The translations under genes were made by a program, and so were the position numbers. From RFSX01 sp964495785 (GTDB lineage: Bacteria > Bacteroidota > Bacteroidia > Chitinophagales > Saprospiraceae), in NCBI GenBank assembly GCA_964495785.1, contig CAZBXL010000084.1, positions 1 to 13,474 of the forward strand: a stretch of DNA of 13,474 bases. The letters are read 5' to 3'. The notes under the pieces were generated by a model. It saw only the letters and a program-made list of their open reading frames with translations. It did no database searches and had not been told where the DNA came from. Position 1 is the stretch's first letter, and every line of letters starts with the position of its first letter. Below are positions 5,645 through 13,474 of this stretch, one piece after another.

Positions 5645-6871
5645 TTAGCCTTCTCTGTATTCGATCTTTTCATTCTTAAAGAAGATAAAAAAGAAGACCA
5701 TCACACCGGCTGCAAATAGAGCAGGGAATGTCCATATGTCTACCCAACTATGAATGCTTGTATCTCCTATTAGATTATTATCAGTTATCTCACCTGCTAC
5801 CCAAAATCCTATAAGCATTCCGATCCCATATGTAGCAAGTGTTATCAATCCTTGTGCAGCACTCTTAGCCGTTTCACCAGCTTTGCTGTCTGTATATATT
5901 TGTCCTGAGACGAAGAAGAAATCATAACATATACCATGAAGTGCTATCCCTATGATGATCATAAATAGTCCATCGTCTCCCGCGTAAGCAAATAAAAAGT
6001 ATCTAATAATCCATGCCATCATGCCGATGATAATTGTCATCTTAAATCCAAATCGTTTGAAAAAGAATGGGAGCAGCAACATCATCAAGACCTCTGATAC
6101 CTGGCCTATTGTCATAAGTCCAGCTGAGTTTTCTATATTAAGCTCTATGAGAAACGGATTAGCTTGAGCATAATAAAATGCTAATGGAATACAAATAAGA
6201 ATACTGGATAGAAAGAAGATGAGGAAATTCTTATTAGCTAATAACTTCAGTGCATCTAAGCCTAAAATCTCTGCGATACCTTTAGCTTCTTTAGAAGTGG
6301 GAGGTGTAGAGGGAAGTGTAAAACTAAAAAGCCCCAATGCTGCAGAAGCTATAGCTGTCATTATAAATGTATTAGCTAATAAACCATCATCTATAGTCGC
6401 TGGAGCATCCCACTTAAATGCAAAACTGATAACTAATCCAGCTATGATCCATCCCACCGTACCCCATAATCTGATGTGAGCAAAATCTTTAGCTGGGTCA
6501 TTCATTTGATTAAATGCTACAGAGTTAACTAATGCCAGAGTGGGCATGTATAGAATCATGTATCCTAATAGGAGAGGGTAGAAGTTGGAGAAGTCACCAC
6601 TTGTGGCCATCATATACATCAGACCAGCTCCAAAGAGATGTAGCACTGCCAATATTTTTTCTGCATTAAAAAATCGATCAGCGATTAATCCTATGATGAA
6701 CGGAGCGATGATAGCTCCCCATGATTGTGTAGAATAGGCTTGTCCTATCTGTGCACCATTAGCACCAAGATTACTTCCTAAATAGGTGCCTAATGTGACA
6801 AACCATCCTCCCCAAATAAAAAACTCGAGGAACATCATTAGTGATAACTTAATTCTAATACCTGTATTCAT
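5645..6871 (-). CDS. MFS permease, nucleoside:H+ symporter (NupG/XapB-like) family
   Basis: This 408-aa inner-membrane protein has about twelve hydrophobic segments and a central loop at about 188-210, as in major facilitator permeases. Family-type signatures are the N-terminal FFIWGGWFVTLGTYL (17-31), GQAYSTQSWGAIIAPF (43-58), GLIADRFF (61-68) and RLWGTVGWIIAGL (134-146), all typical of the NHS (NupG/XapB) group; C-terminal GQIYTD (323-328) also fits. The enterobacterial members import nucleosides. In Bacteroidota and Planctomycetes, homologs often sit beside DUF1080 and dehydrogenase genes, where the substrate may be a sugar derivative (inference from context). It lies 60 bases downstream of the 1213-aa lipoprotein gene on the same strand, so it is probably co-transcribed. 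The start is the ATG just before NTGIRIKL. Confidence 0.87.
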   Translation of the reverse strand: MNTGIRIKLSLMMFLEFFIWGGWFVTLGTYLGSNLGANGAQIGQAYSTQSWGAIIAPFIIGLIADRFFNAEKILAVLHLFGAGLMYMMATSGDFSNFYPLLLGYMILYMPTLALVNSVAFNQMNDPAKDFAHIRLWGTVGWIIAGLVISFAFKWDAPATIDDGLLANTFIMTAIASAALGLFSFTLPSTPPTSKEAKGIAEILGLDALKLLANKNFLIFFLSSILICIPLAFYYAQANPFLIELNIENSAGLMTIGQVSEVLMMLLLPFFFKRFGFKMTIIIGMMAWIIRYFLFAYAGDDGLFMIIIGIALHGICYDFFFVSGQIYTDSKAGETAKSAAQGLITLATYGIGMLIGFWVAGEITDNNLIGDTSIHSWVDIWTFPALFAAGVMVFFFIFFKNEKIEYREG

Positions 6872-6931
6872 TGGTTGTTTAGTTTATATTTTGACTAGTG
6901 TTTTTCTTAAGAATTAGAAATATTAATAAGT

Positions 6932-9900
6932 TTATAATCGCTTGATTTTTATATTTCTAAACCAGACAGCATCTCCATGATCTTGCAATGCAATATGGCC
7001 TGCGTCAGATTGTCCAAAATCAGGAAAGTCCACAAATTTGCTTTTAGCAATCATCTCGTTCCATTCTTCATTACCCATTTCGAAATCGACAACTTTATAT
7101 CCATTTAGCCAGAACTCAACTTTTTGATCCTTGGATATAATTCTCACTTTATTCCACTCTAAAGCTGGATTGACCGTCACATACTCACAGGCGATCAAGT
7201 CATAGAGGTCACCAGCTCTATGTTTTTCATATTTAGTATCAGGATGACATGTATTATCGAGTATCTGCATCTCGGGACCTGTTTGCCATCCGCAGCAATA
7301 TTTCTCGTCTTCTACGACATTGAAGAAGATACCACTGTTACCACAGTTAGACAATTTCCATTCTAAATTGAGTTCAAAGTCCTTGTATATTTCTTTAGTG
7401 ATAATGTCTCCGCCATCTCCTTCTGTTGCAGGATTAAAGTAGATCTGCTCACCGTCGGCTGTCCATTTAGGAGAGATGTTGTCTGTATTAAATCCTTTAA
7501 ATTGATCTAATGACTTGCCATCAAATAATAAGGTCCAACCCTCTGCTTTTTCCTTTTCAGATAAAGTATTAGGTGTCATGATAAAGTTGTTTTTAAGAAC
7601 TTTGCCTTTCTTGCCTTGAGGGATTTGATTCATTGTGTACCATCCTTCGGTAGACCATAGAGAATGGTTGAGTTCGCTTACGAAGTGGTTTTTTATTCTC
7701 ACATAGATAACGTGACCCTCCTTCATACCATCAAGCTCCAGAAATACTTTCTTACCACTATCGAAAACGCTCGCTGATTTTACATTAAGTATTTGTTCAT
7801 CTAATTTAGGACCTCCGTAATCCGCAGTCGGTTCATATCGCCATTGTACAATTTCGTAATCCTCTGGAGACCATCCGTCTCCTTCTTTGAGAGGTTCTGT
7901 TAGTTCTATTTCAACTCCATTAGACATGGCTCTGATGGCAAGCATTTCGAAAGTGCATTCATTATTATATGTCATCTGCTGTAGGCCAAACCATTTTTTA
8001 CCAGACTGCTGCCAGTTACCAGGATTACCGATGCCGCCGGCATATAAGGTCTTACCGTCAGCACTCCATGCTAGTCTGTTGACACCAGCTTCTAATCCTT
8101 GTATGAATCTAAACACACATCCTTGTAGTTCGCCATTTATTTCTTCTACAAATACTCTTTTGACACCACCGTGGGTTACTTCACCATGTATCATTTGATT
8201 TTTATACGGACCTACATTGATAGCTAATGGTGTCGTAGGTGAGTTACCTATTTCGTCTTGAGGTAGCCATACTACGGGTGGTTTCTCCTTAAGTTGTGCT
8301 GTACCTTCAAAATCTACAGCTCGAGATCCAAACCAATCACCTTCTTGCACATGTAAGATCTTACTTGAAGGTAACCAGTCGCCTTGATTATCTGCGATAT
8401 AGATGTCACCTCCGTAACCTACACCTATACCGTTAGGTGTTCTTAGTCCTGTGGCGACCTTTGTCATAGAACCGTCTGCGACAGAGACTTTGATACAGCT
8501 ACCTCTATCTCTTGGCTGGTCTACCACACCAGCTCCACCAGGTTGTATACCTGTAGATAGATTAGCGTAGAGATATCCGTCTTTTTCGGCTAAGCCAAAA
8601 CTAAATTCATGGAAATTATTAGAAGCTCCCCAGTCGTCACAGTGTGTTCGGTATTCATCTATAATATCATCGCCATTGGTATCTACAAGTTCTGTCATTT
8701 CTTGTTTCTGCATCACAAATATTCTATCGCCTACAACTTTTACACCTAAAGGCTCAGCGAGTCCTTGCGCTATTTTTTTATACGTGATATCTGATGCATC
8801 TTCGGCATCTAAGTTATCGATTATGTAGATGCCTCCTTCTTCGTCCCATAGACTTATGATAAGTCGACCATCAGCTAATACATCTAATCCTCCGACCTTA
8901 GGTTCGAAGCCCTCAGGTCTTGCTTGCCTTAGATTAAACGATGGGTGCATGGCGAGAAGCGGCTGCTTATCACCAGGGGTCTGAGTTACTATAGACATGG
9001 GTAGTGAGAGATCTTCAATACTTTTATGATCTTTTTTGTCATGACTGAACATTGAAGTCGGAATGACTTGCCAAGTATCATCGGTTGATTTTTTATAATT
9101 CAGAGACAAAAATTTTCCGCCTCCTCCTTGAAAGAATTCAATACGGAATGGATGGTAACCTTTTTTCATAATGGCACTATTTTCCCTCATAGATGTGCCA
9201 TGCCATCCATCATGATCTATGAGTACCTCGTCTTGTATATAGAGCTTAGAGCCATCATCACTCCATAACCTGAAGTCATACGTGCCTTCTTTGTCAATAT
9301 AGATATAACCATTACTCACTAAGGCAAAATCATCCTCAAGATCTTTAAAGTCATTACCAGAAAGATTATCAAAATTGGGTAAGATGCCACCCATGATCGG
9401 TTTCATAGAATCAAGGTTCTTAGGTATACGAGATGTTAGCTTAGGAATTTTATATATGCGAGTTACACATCCAGGGACATTATTATCTGGATCAATAATT
9501 TGCGATGAAAATTCTATGGCTTTGACTTCAGTAGAATCCTCTTCTCCTGTATAATCTGCAAGTGAAAAAATATAATTAACCATTTCTTTGAGGTCATAAT
9601 CAGCAATCTCAGGATGAGGTGTCATGACTTGCTTGCCCCACACGCCTGCGCCTCCTTTTTTGATTTTGTTACTGAGCATAATGTTGTTTTCATCATTATG
9701 AGCATATTTCTGAGCTATAGAAATGTATGCAGGTCCTATTGTTTTTTTAATGGCATTATGGCAAGATCTACAGTCATGCTTACCTATAAGTTGAGCGCCG
9801 ATAGGGAGACTTTTATCATCTGCATTAAATCCATCATCAAGGTTAGGATCTAATATTGTGGGTTTGCTTAACTTGATGATTAAGTCGTTATCTTCAGAAT

Positions 9901-10573
9901 TATCTAAATTGATATCTATTGCAAAGTCAGTATATATTTTTCCTTTTTTATCTTCGACATCTTTTCCTGCAAGGACTATGTTATCGGCTTCCTCTATCAT
10001 CATTTTGTCTATAACAGTCACATTGCCTTTCCAGTGGATTGGATAAGATGTGTCTCCGTCCTCTATGGTAAATGATCTCTTAAATAGGACCTGACCTAAA
10101 TCATTCTTGGAGGAAGAAATCGTTTCTACAACATCAGTTGTGGTTTTAGTTTTTGAATTACTTAAGGTATACAGTAGTTGGAATTTGTTATCCAGCATTC
10201 TATGACCTCTGTAGTCTATCTCAGCATTAATTTCTTGATCCTCCATCTTATACGACCATGGATTATAGTCAACTGAATTAAGTATGTATGCATCACCTAC
10301 GGATGTGGGTTGAGGCCCATGGGCTCCATCATATACTGCACCTTCTAAGTTGACAATACCTTTCCATGCTTTATACAAGGCACCATTTTGTGTATAATAA
10401 CTGACATAAAAGTCATCTTCTAATTGTGCAGTAATCATACGCGGCTGCTCGTCCATTACAGATCTAAAAACCCATAAGCTAAATGGGTCTGATTGGTCTC
10501 TCTCAGTTGTTGTAGGTTCATTATTGCAGGAAATTAGCAGGATAAAGAGAAGAAGTGAGCTGAGATATTTCAT
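6932..10573 (-). CDS. Multidomain lipoprotein: cytochrome c, PA14, beta-propeller, DUF1080
   Basis: This 1213-aa lipoprotein has signal peptide MKYLSSLLLFILLISC with lipidated Cys16. Residues 30-245 form a beta-rich domain I cannot name. A class I cytochrome c follows (about 258-340): CRSCH (268-272) binds heme, and M317 in VMTPHPE is the likely axial ligand. A PA14-like module (about 400-510) includes GTYDFRLWSDDGSKLYI. A beta-propeller of the glucose/sorbosone dehydrogenase-like type spans about 545-875, with an acidic loop DTNGDDIIDE (631-640). A linker with fibronectin-like strands (about 880-985) leads to a DUF1080 / 3-keto-disaccharide hydrolase domain (1011-1213) starting GWTLLFDGKSL. 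Known homologous domains act on sugars; electron transfer via the heme is inferred. It may oxidise and cleave a glycoside outside the cytoplasmic membrane, with the downstream permease importing a product. No frame break is visible across the gene. Confidence 0.88.
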   Translation of the reverse strand: MKYLSSLLLFILLISCNNEPTTTERDQSDPFSLWVFRSVMDEQPRMITAQLEDDFYVSYYTQNGALYKAWKGIVNLEGAVYDGAHGPQPTSVGDAYILNSVDYNPWSYKMEDQEINAEIDYRGHRMLDNKFQLLYTLSNSKTKTTTDVVETISSSKNDLGQVLFKRSFTIEDGDTSYPIHWKGNVTVIDKMMIEEADNIVLAGKDVEDKKGKIYTDFAIDINLDNSEDNDLIIKLSKPTILDPNLDDGFNADDKSLPIGAQLIGKHDCRSCHNAIKKTIGPAYISIAQKYAHNDENNIMLSNKIKKGGAGVWGKQVMTPHPEIADYDLKEMVNYIFSLADYTGEEDSTEVKAIEFSSQIIDPDNNVPGCVTRIYKIPKLTSRIPKNLDSMKPIMGGILPNFDNLSGNDFKDLEDDFALVSNGYIYIDKEGTYDFRLWSDDGSKLYIQDEVLIDHDGWHGTSMRENSAIMKKGYHPFRIEFFQGGGGKFLSLNYKKSTDDTWQVIPTSMFSHDKKDHKSIEDLSLPMSIVTQTPGDKQPLLAMHPSFNLRQARPEGFEPKVGGLDVLADGRLIISLWDEEGGIYIIDNLDAEDASDITYKKIAQGLAEPLGVKVVGDRIFVMQKQEMTELVDTNGDDIIDEYRTHCDDWGASNNFHEFSFGLAEKDGYLYANLSTGIQPGGAGVVDQPRDRGSCIKVSVADGSMTKVATGLRTPNGIGVGYGGDIYIADNQGDWLPSSKILHVQEGDWFGSRAVDFEGTAQLKEKPPVVWLPQDEIGNSPTTPLAINVGPYKNQMIHGEVTHGGVKRVFVEEINGELQGCVFRFIQGLEAGVNRLAWSADGKTLYAGGIGNPGNWQQSGKKWFGLQQMTYNNECTFEMLAIRAMSNGVEIELTEPLKEGDGWSPEDYEIVQWRYEPTADYGGPKLDEQILNVKSASVFDSGKKVFLELDGMKEGHVIYVRIKNHFVSELNHSLWSTEGWYTMNQIPQGKKGKVLKNNFIMTPNTLSEKEKAEGWTLLFDGKSLDQFKGFNTDNISPKWTADGEQIYFNPATEGDGGDIITKEIYKDFELNLEWKLSNCGNSGIFFNVVEDEKYCCGWQTGPEMQILDNTCHPDTKYEKHRAGDLYDLIACEYVTVNPALEWNKVRIISKDQKVEFWLNGYKVVDFEMGNEEWNEMIAKSKFVDFPDFGQSDAGHIALQDHGDAVWFRNIKIKRL

Positions 10574-10628
10574 TGATCTGAGTAGTTTAATTAGGCATTA
10601 AAATAGCTCTTTTTGATATTATTATTGA

Positions 10629-10642
10629 GATAGCTTGCTATC
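10629..10642. promoter_or_regulatory. Perfect 14-bp palindrome, candidate operator
   Basis: GATAGCTTGCTATC is a perfect inverted repeat with a two-base centre. It lies 56 bases upstream of the start codon of the 1213-aa lipoprotein gene and 64 bases before the divergent 113-aa gene. Its position in the only divergent control region of the operon suits a repressor or activator site. No regulator gene is adjacent, so the binding protein is unknown. Confidence 0.4.
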
Positions 10643-10653
10643 ATATAAAAAAG

Positions 10654-10681
10654 ATGCCTCATATAAAGCATTTTATGGCAT
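10654..10681. other. Hairpin in the divergent control region
   Basis: ATGCC (10654-10658) pairs with GGCAT (10677-10681), and inside it ATAAA (10663-10667) pairs with TTTAT (10672-10676) around GCAT, leaving a four-base bulge on one side. A T-rich run, with seven T at 10691-10697, begins ten bases later, just before the 113-aa gene at 10706. It could be a weak terminator protecting the downstream gene, a leader structure, or a second protein-binding dyad. Confidence 0.3.
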
Positions 10682-10705
10682 AGTTTCTGCTTTTTTTCTG
10701 ATGTT

Positions 10706-11047
10706 ATGAATATTGAAGAAATCAACAGAAAGCACTTTATAGAGACCGACATGTACTACAGGGTTGGATATGGTCTGACATCTAAACTGACCAACTTTTC
10801 TAATGGTATTTTTACTGTAGAAGTAGTGATGACACGAAAGTGGTCTAAAGATTATAACATTACAGCTCAGGAGATAGCCTATCTATGGAAAAACTCACAT
10901 GCGGAACTCAAAAATTCTATAGGCTGTAAAATATTCATTATCGACTCACGAAACTATCCTTACAAGCAAGCTCTCATGCACAGAGGTATTAAGCCCGGCT
11001 GTGATGCTAAAAAAGGAATCCTATTCAGAAAAGGCTACTTAAATTAA
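10706..11047 (+). CDS. Unrecognised 113-aa protein
   Basis: I do not recognise this protein. It is soluble by appearance, with no signal peptide or membrane segment. It has an aromatic N-terminal part (DMYYRVGYGLTSKL), a strand-like NGIFTVEVVMTRKW (33-46), a helix AQEIAYLWKNSHAELKN (54-70), a strand CKIFIIDSR (74-82), and a basic, glycine-containing C-terminus with C99. The order suggests a small alpha/beta domain. A preceding ATG at 10701 gives only two codons, so 10706 is the likely start. It is transcribed away from the 1213-aa lipoprotein gene and converges on recX, sharing the four bases TTAA that hold both stop codons. No functional link to recX can be read from this arrangement alone. 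Confidence 0.65.
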   Translation: MNIEEINRKHFIETDMYYRVGYGLTSKLTNFSNGIFTVEVVMTRKWSKDYNITAQEIAYLWKNSHAELKNSIGCKIFIIDSRNYPYKQALMHRGIKPGCDAKKGILFRKGYLN

Positions 11048-11511
11048 TCAGTCTTTATTTTCTTAATCTGGTCGTAGACGATAGAGGTTTCGTATCCTCT
11101 TGATATTGCATATTGGATCGCTTTGTGCCTCGCGACGATATCATCGTATTTATTATTCTTATCTATTTGTTTCTGCAATATGGTATTGAGAGTGTCTAAG
11201 TATTCCTGCTCATCTATTTCTTCCATCGCTTTCTTGATACAGTAGCTTGAGATTTGGTTGAATTTCAGATTTTGTTTTATTTTATTTCTTCCCCATCGCT
11301 TCATTCTGAATTTTCCTCTAGCATATGTAATGGCGTATCGTTCTTCATTTAGAAAATTATCATTTATCAGTTCTGATATTATTTCCTCTAAGTCATCTCC
11401 ATATACTTTAAGAGTAAGCAGCTTAGACCGGACTTCCTTGTGGCACCTCTCTTGGTAAGCACAGTACTTCTGTAATTTAGCTAAAGCGACTTCATTTATC
11501 ATCCTTTTCAA
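11044..11511 (-). CDS. recX: RecX, regulator of RecA
   Basis: This 155-aa protein has the RecX length and its three helical repeats. The signatures are YCAYQERCHKEVRSKLL (16-32), the most conserved central stretch LINDNFLNEERYAITYARGK (48-67) followed by WGRNKIKQNL (73-82), and a third repeat with HKAIQYAISRGYETSIVYDQI (129-149). RecX binds RecA filaments in the cytoplasm and limits recombination and the SOS response. The protein is unusually lysine-rich, as are its neighbours. The first ATG gives MKRMINEVAL; the ATG three codons later is an equally plausible start. It is convergent with the 113-aa gene and divergent from the mscS-like gene, with an 89-base control region between. No recA or LexA-like gene is in the window. 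Confidence 0.87.
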   Translation of the reverse strand: MKRMINEVALAKLQKYCAYQERCHKEVRSKLLTLKVYGDDLEEIISELINDNFLNEERYAITYARGKFRMKRWGRNKIKQNLKFNQISSYCIKKAMEEIDEQEYLDTLNTILQKQIDKNNKYDDIVARHKAIQYAISRGYETSIVYDQIKKIKTD

Positions 11512-11600
11512 TTAATACACAATATTATTCATTTTGTAAACATTAGATTTACTTTTATACCATCGTTAGAAATTAATCACCTCACTAAACTTTTCTTTTC
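11512..11600. promoter_or_regulatory. Divergent control region of recX and the mscS-like gene
   Basis: These 89 AT-rich bases must hold both promoters. For recX, the reverse strand contains TAATATTG, one base from the TAnnTTTG -7 consensus, about 20 bases before the start. For the channel gene, TTTG at 11533-11536 could be a -33 element, but the expected -7 box about 20 bases later is poor. No clear dyad or LexA-like box was seen. Confidence 0.3.
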
Positions 11601-12428
11601 ATGGATATCAATGTAGCAGCGTTAACCCAGAAAGCGGTCATCATGACCTTAGAGTATGTCCCTAAGGTCGCATTAGCAATTATAACCCTCGTTATAGGTT
11701 TTTGGGTCATTAAACGTATTGTTTATTTTCTTGAGAAATCAATCGGAAGAAGCGGGATAGACAATACGCTTTCATCATTTATATCATCGCTGATAAGTGT
11801 AGGTCTTAAGGTGATGCTCTTACTATCTGTCGCTGGAATGTTTGGGGTGAATACGACCTCTTTCCTGGCTATACTTGGTGGTCTTATGGTGGGTATCGGT
11901 ATGGCAATCAATGGGACTCTGGGTCATGTTGCATCAGGCTTAATGTTGATGATTTTCAAACCATTTAAAGTTGGAGATTTAGTCATGATAGGTGGTGGGG
12001 CGACCACTGGTACAGTCGTATCTATTAATGCTTTTAATACAACTCTAAAAACTCTGGATAACAAACGTATCATTATCGCTAACAGTAGTGTGACTGATAA
12101 TGATATAACTAATATATCTGGACAAGCTGTTGTCGGAGTAGAATTGACCTTCGGCATTGGTTATTCTGATAGCATAGATTTAGCTAGAAAGATTATTTTA
12201 GAAGTAGGAGCGTCGTGTCCTCATATACTTAAAGACCCTGCGCAAATGGTGGTCGTATCTTCTTTAGGAGATAGTTCTGTCAATCTCTCAACACGACCTT
12301 TCTGTAATAGCGAAAACTATTGGAAAACGATGTTCTACATGCAAGAGCACGTTAAGAAGGAGTTTGATAATCAGGGGGTAGGTATACCGTTCCCTCAGAT
12401 GGATGTACATATGATACCTGCTAATTAG
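11601..12428 (+). CDS. mscS: MscS-type small-conductance mechanosensitive channel
   Basis: This 275-aa protein is close to the E. coli MscS length. It has three membrane segments: about 20-44, 58-82 and 86-116. The last is the pore helix region, GGLMVGIGMAINGTLGHVASGLMLMIFKPFKVGD, with the regularly spaced glycines and alanines needed for helix packing. The soluble beta domain follows, with TLDNKRIIIANSSVTDNDITN at 151-171 in the position of the family PNS/T motif, then an alpha/beta domain. It ends with the family signature GIPFPQMDVH (261-270). MscS channels open under membrane tension and release solutes after a fall in osmolarity. Heptamer formation is known of the family. The gene stands alone, 131 bases before the sigma factor gene; no paired gene is visible. 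Confidence 0.93.
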   Translation: MDINVAALTQKAVIMTLEYVPKVALAIITLVIGFWVIKRIVYFLEKSIGRSGIDNTLSSFISSLISVGLKVMLLLSVAGMFGVNTTSFLAILGGLMVGIGMAINGTLGHVASGLMLMIFKPFKVGDLVMIGGGATTGTVVSINAFNTTLKTLDNKRIIIANSSVTDNDITNISGQAVVGVELTFGIGYSDSIDLARKIILEVGASCPHILKDPAQMVVVSSLGDSSVNLSTRPFCNSENYWKTMFYMQEHVKKEFDNQGVGIPFPQMDVHMIPAN

Positions 12429-12558
12429 GAGTGAGTTGTTATTACACCATTGAATTATGCTGTAACTGAGGAGCTTACTACGATTGGTTAAATTACTATT
12501 ATTACGGTAGTGTTTAATTTATTTTTTATTTTAGACAGCACAATAATCTCACTAACTA
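12429..12558. promoter_or_regulatory. Control region of the sigma factor gene
   Basis: No gene is seen in these 130 AT-rich bases. TATTTTAG at 12527-12534 differs by one base from the TAnnTTTG -7 consensus and lies 25 bases before the start codon. TGTTTAA at 12511-12517 is a possible but poor upstream element, too close for standard spacing. No strong terminator follows the mscS-like gene, so read-through is possible. Confidence 0.3.
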
Positions 12559-13119
12559 TTGGATTGGATACATGCTATCAAGACAGATGACGATAAAGCG
12601 CTGAAAATGCTTTATGCTCAATCGAGGGAGCCATGTCGGTCTTGGCTGATCAAAAACTATAAAATAAGTGCCGAAGATGCGACTGAGATATTTCAGATTT
12701 CAGTTGTTATACTTTATGAAAATATCTGTTCTGGTAAACTCCAAAAACTTAACAGCAATATCAACACCTACCTCCATGCCATAGCTAAGAATAAAGTCAT
12801 GGAACTAAGAAGACGATACCAGAAAATCGATCATCAGGAAAATTCTAAATTCTTATTCTCGAAGTATCTCATCGATGAAAGTCAAATCCAAGAGAAGAAC
12901 GACTTAGAATCCAAAATAGAAACCTGTAATCAATTCCTGAATGAAATCGGCGATCCCTGTAAGACCTTGTTGCGTCTTTTCTATTTTGGCAAGCGAAGTA
13001 TGACTCAGATTACAAATGAGATGGGCTATAAAAATCCGGATACCACAAAAAATCAAAAATATAAGTGTCTCAAAAGGTTACAATTAATGGCTATGAATCA
13101 TAAAGAGAAGATAGGATAA
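12559..13119 (+). CDS. Sigma-70-family (ECF-like) RNA polymerase sigma factor
   Basis: This 186-aa protein has sigma region 2 at about 15-88 (AEDATEIFQISVVILYENI, then LHAIAKNKVMELRRRYQ) and region 4 at about 125-178 (CKTLLRLFYFGKRSMTQI, NEMGYKNPDTTKNQKYKCLKRL), with no region 3. A variable linker (90-120) is rich in K, E and S. The start is TTG at 12559: the frame is closed by a stop at 12553-12555, and the only later ATG (12607) would remove 16 residues including the first helix of region 2. The next gene overlaps by one base (TAATG), so the two are co-translated and the downstream membrane protein is probably the cognate regulator. The targets are unknown. The sigma factor is of the group often found in Bacteroidota beside single-pass membrane partners. 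Confidence 0.87.
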   Translation: MDWIHAIKTDDDKALKMLYAQSREPCRSWLIKNYKISAEDATEIFQISVVILYENICSGKLQKLNSNINTYLHAIAKNKVMELRRRYQKIDHQENSKFLFSKYLIDESQIQEKNDLESKIETCNQFLNEIGDPCKTLLRLFYFGKRSMTQITNEMGYKNPDTTKNQKYKCLKRLQLMAMNHKEKIG

Positions 13120-13474
13120 TGGAGGATCAAGCAAATATTGACATGATTAATCGGTATCTAAGAGGAGAACTGATGGATAATGAAGTGTCAGAAGTAGAAA
13201 AAAAAATATTGACAGATTCTGATTTTAGAAATTTGTTCTTAGAAATGAAGTCAACTGAAATCGCAATTAAATCAGAAGTCATGAGCGAAAAAATGGACAT
13301 GCTCAAAGGGCTGGAAGTTGGTTATACTCAAGCTTCTACTCCTGACAAGCCTAAAAGTAGTCGCCTACTTTGGATCACTTTTGTTATCGCTGTATTGTCC
13401 GCATTAGGAGTTGTTGTATTCAATAAATTAAGTGATCGAGTTGATACAATAGCACCACCATCTATGGCAGAATT
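13119..13474 (+). CDS. Probable anti-sigma-like single-pass membrane protein (partial)
   Basis: The frame runs off the right edge after 118 codons. The N-terminal 30 residues (INRYLRGELMDNEVSEVEKKI at 10-30, then a D-x-D-F helix) resemble the acidic leader Y-L-x-G-x-L of Bacteroidota proteins that partner sigma factors (recalled similarity). No zinc-binding His-Cys motif is present. One membrane segment lies at about 84-101 (LLWITFVIAVLSALGVVVF), giving a cytoplasmic N-terminus of about 80 residues that could hold the sigma factor. The ATG overlaps the sigma stop codon by one base, so translation is coupled. The part beyond residue 118, periplasmic if the topology is right, is not in the window. 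Confidence 0.68.
   Translation, partial: MEDQANIDMINRYLRGELMDNEVSEVEKKILTDSDFRNLFLEMKSTEIAIKSEVMSEKMDMLKGLEVGYTQASTPDKPKSSRLLWITFVIAVLSALGVVVFNKLSDRVDTIAPPSMAE

Noticed and set aside
7887..8198. Forward frames inside the 1213-aa gene (also near 9614-9853 and 9858-10046)
   Set aside because: They are antisense to a gene with unbroken, recognised domains. No conserved motif or start context supports them.
11723..12157. Reverse-strand frames within the mscS-like gene
   Set aside because: The forward frame is a complete MscS protein; the reverse frames are its complement and have no family features.

Overview
The window looks like chromosomal DNA from a marine-type Bacteroidota, probably near the Saprospiraceae (inference). 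The signs are low G+C, almost no Shine-Dalgarno sequences, a TAnnTTTG-type -7 box at the left end, N-terminal PspC and PadR pairs of the Bacteroidota kind, short outer-membrane beta-barrels with SxQ signal-peptide ends, and a lipoprotein carrying cytochrome c, PA14, beta-propeller and 3-keto-glycoside hydrolase (DUF1080) domains.

Layout. 117-1352 (+): a PadR regulator and a PspC-domain membrane protein, closed by a clear intrinsic terminator; an inverted repeat next to the candidate PadR promoter may be its operator. 1433-5040 (+): a segmental tandem duplication. Each unit holds two related small outer-membrane proteins, A then B, followed by a small 74-aa gene and its downstream DNA. The second unit is complete. 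In the first unit the 74-aa gene survives only as its last six codons plus about 147 bp of flank. A 240-bp segment with a 70-aa orphan reading frame lies between the units. Part of A1/A2 is nearly identical while B1/B2 have diverged, which suggests gene conversion. 5103-5605 (+): an HExxH metallopeptidase whose lipoprotein signal peptide is in a different frame from its catalytic domain.

10573-5645 (-): a two-gene operon with a 1213-aa multidomain lipoprotein and an NHS/NupG-like MFS permease. Together they suggest oxidation or cleavage of a sugar derivative outside the cytoplasmic membrane followed by import of a product; the substrate is unknown. 10706-11511: an unrecognised 113-aa gene meets recX tail to tail, sharing four bases. 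11601-12428 (+): an MscS-type mechanosensitive channel. 12559 to the window end (+): a sigma-70-family (ECF-like) sigma factor with a TTG start, overlapping by one base a single-pass membrane protein that is probably its partner and runs off the window.

No tRNA, rRNA, CRISPR array, transposase or phage gene was seen. The parts most worth attention are the duplicated A/B/74-aa unit with its conserved noncoding tail, the frame break in the metallopeptidase, and the large fusion lipoprotein.
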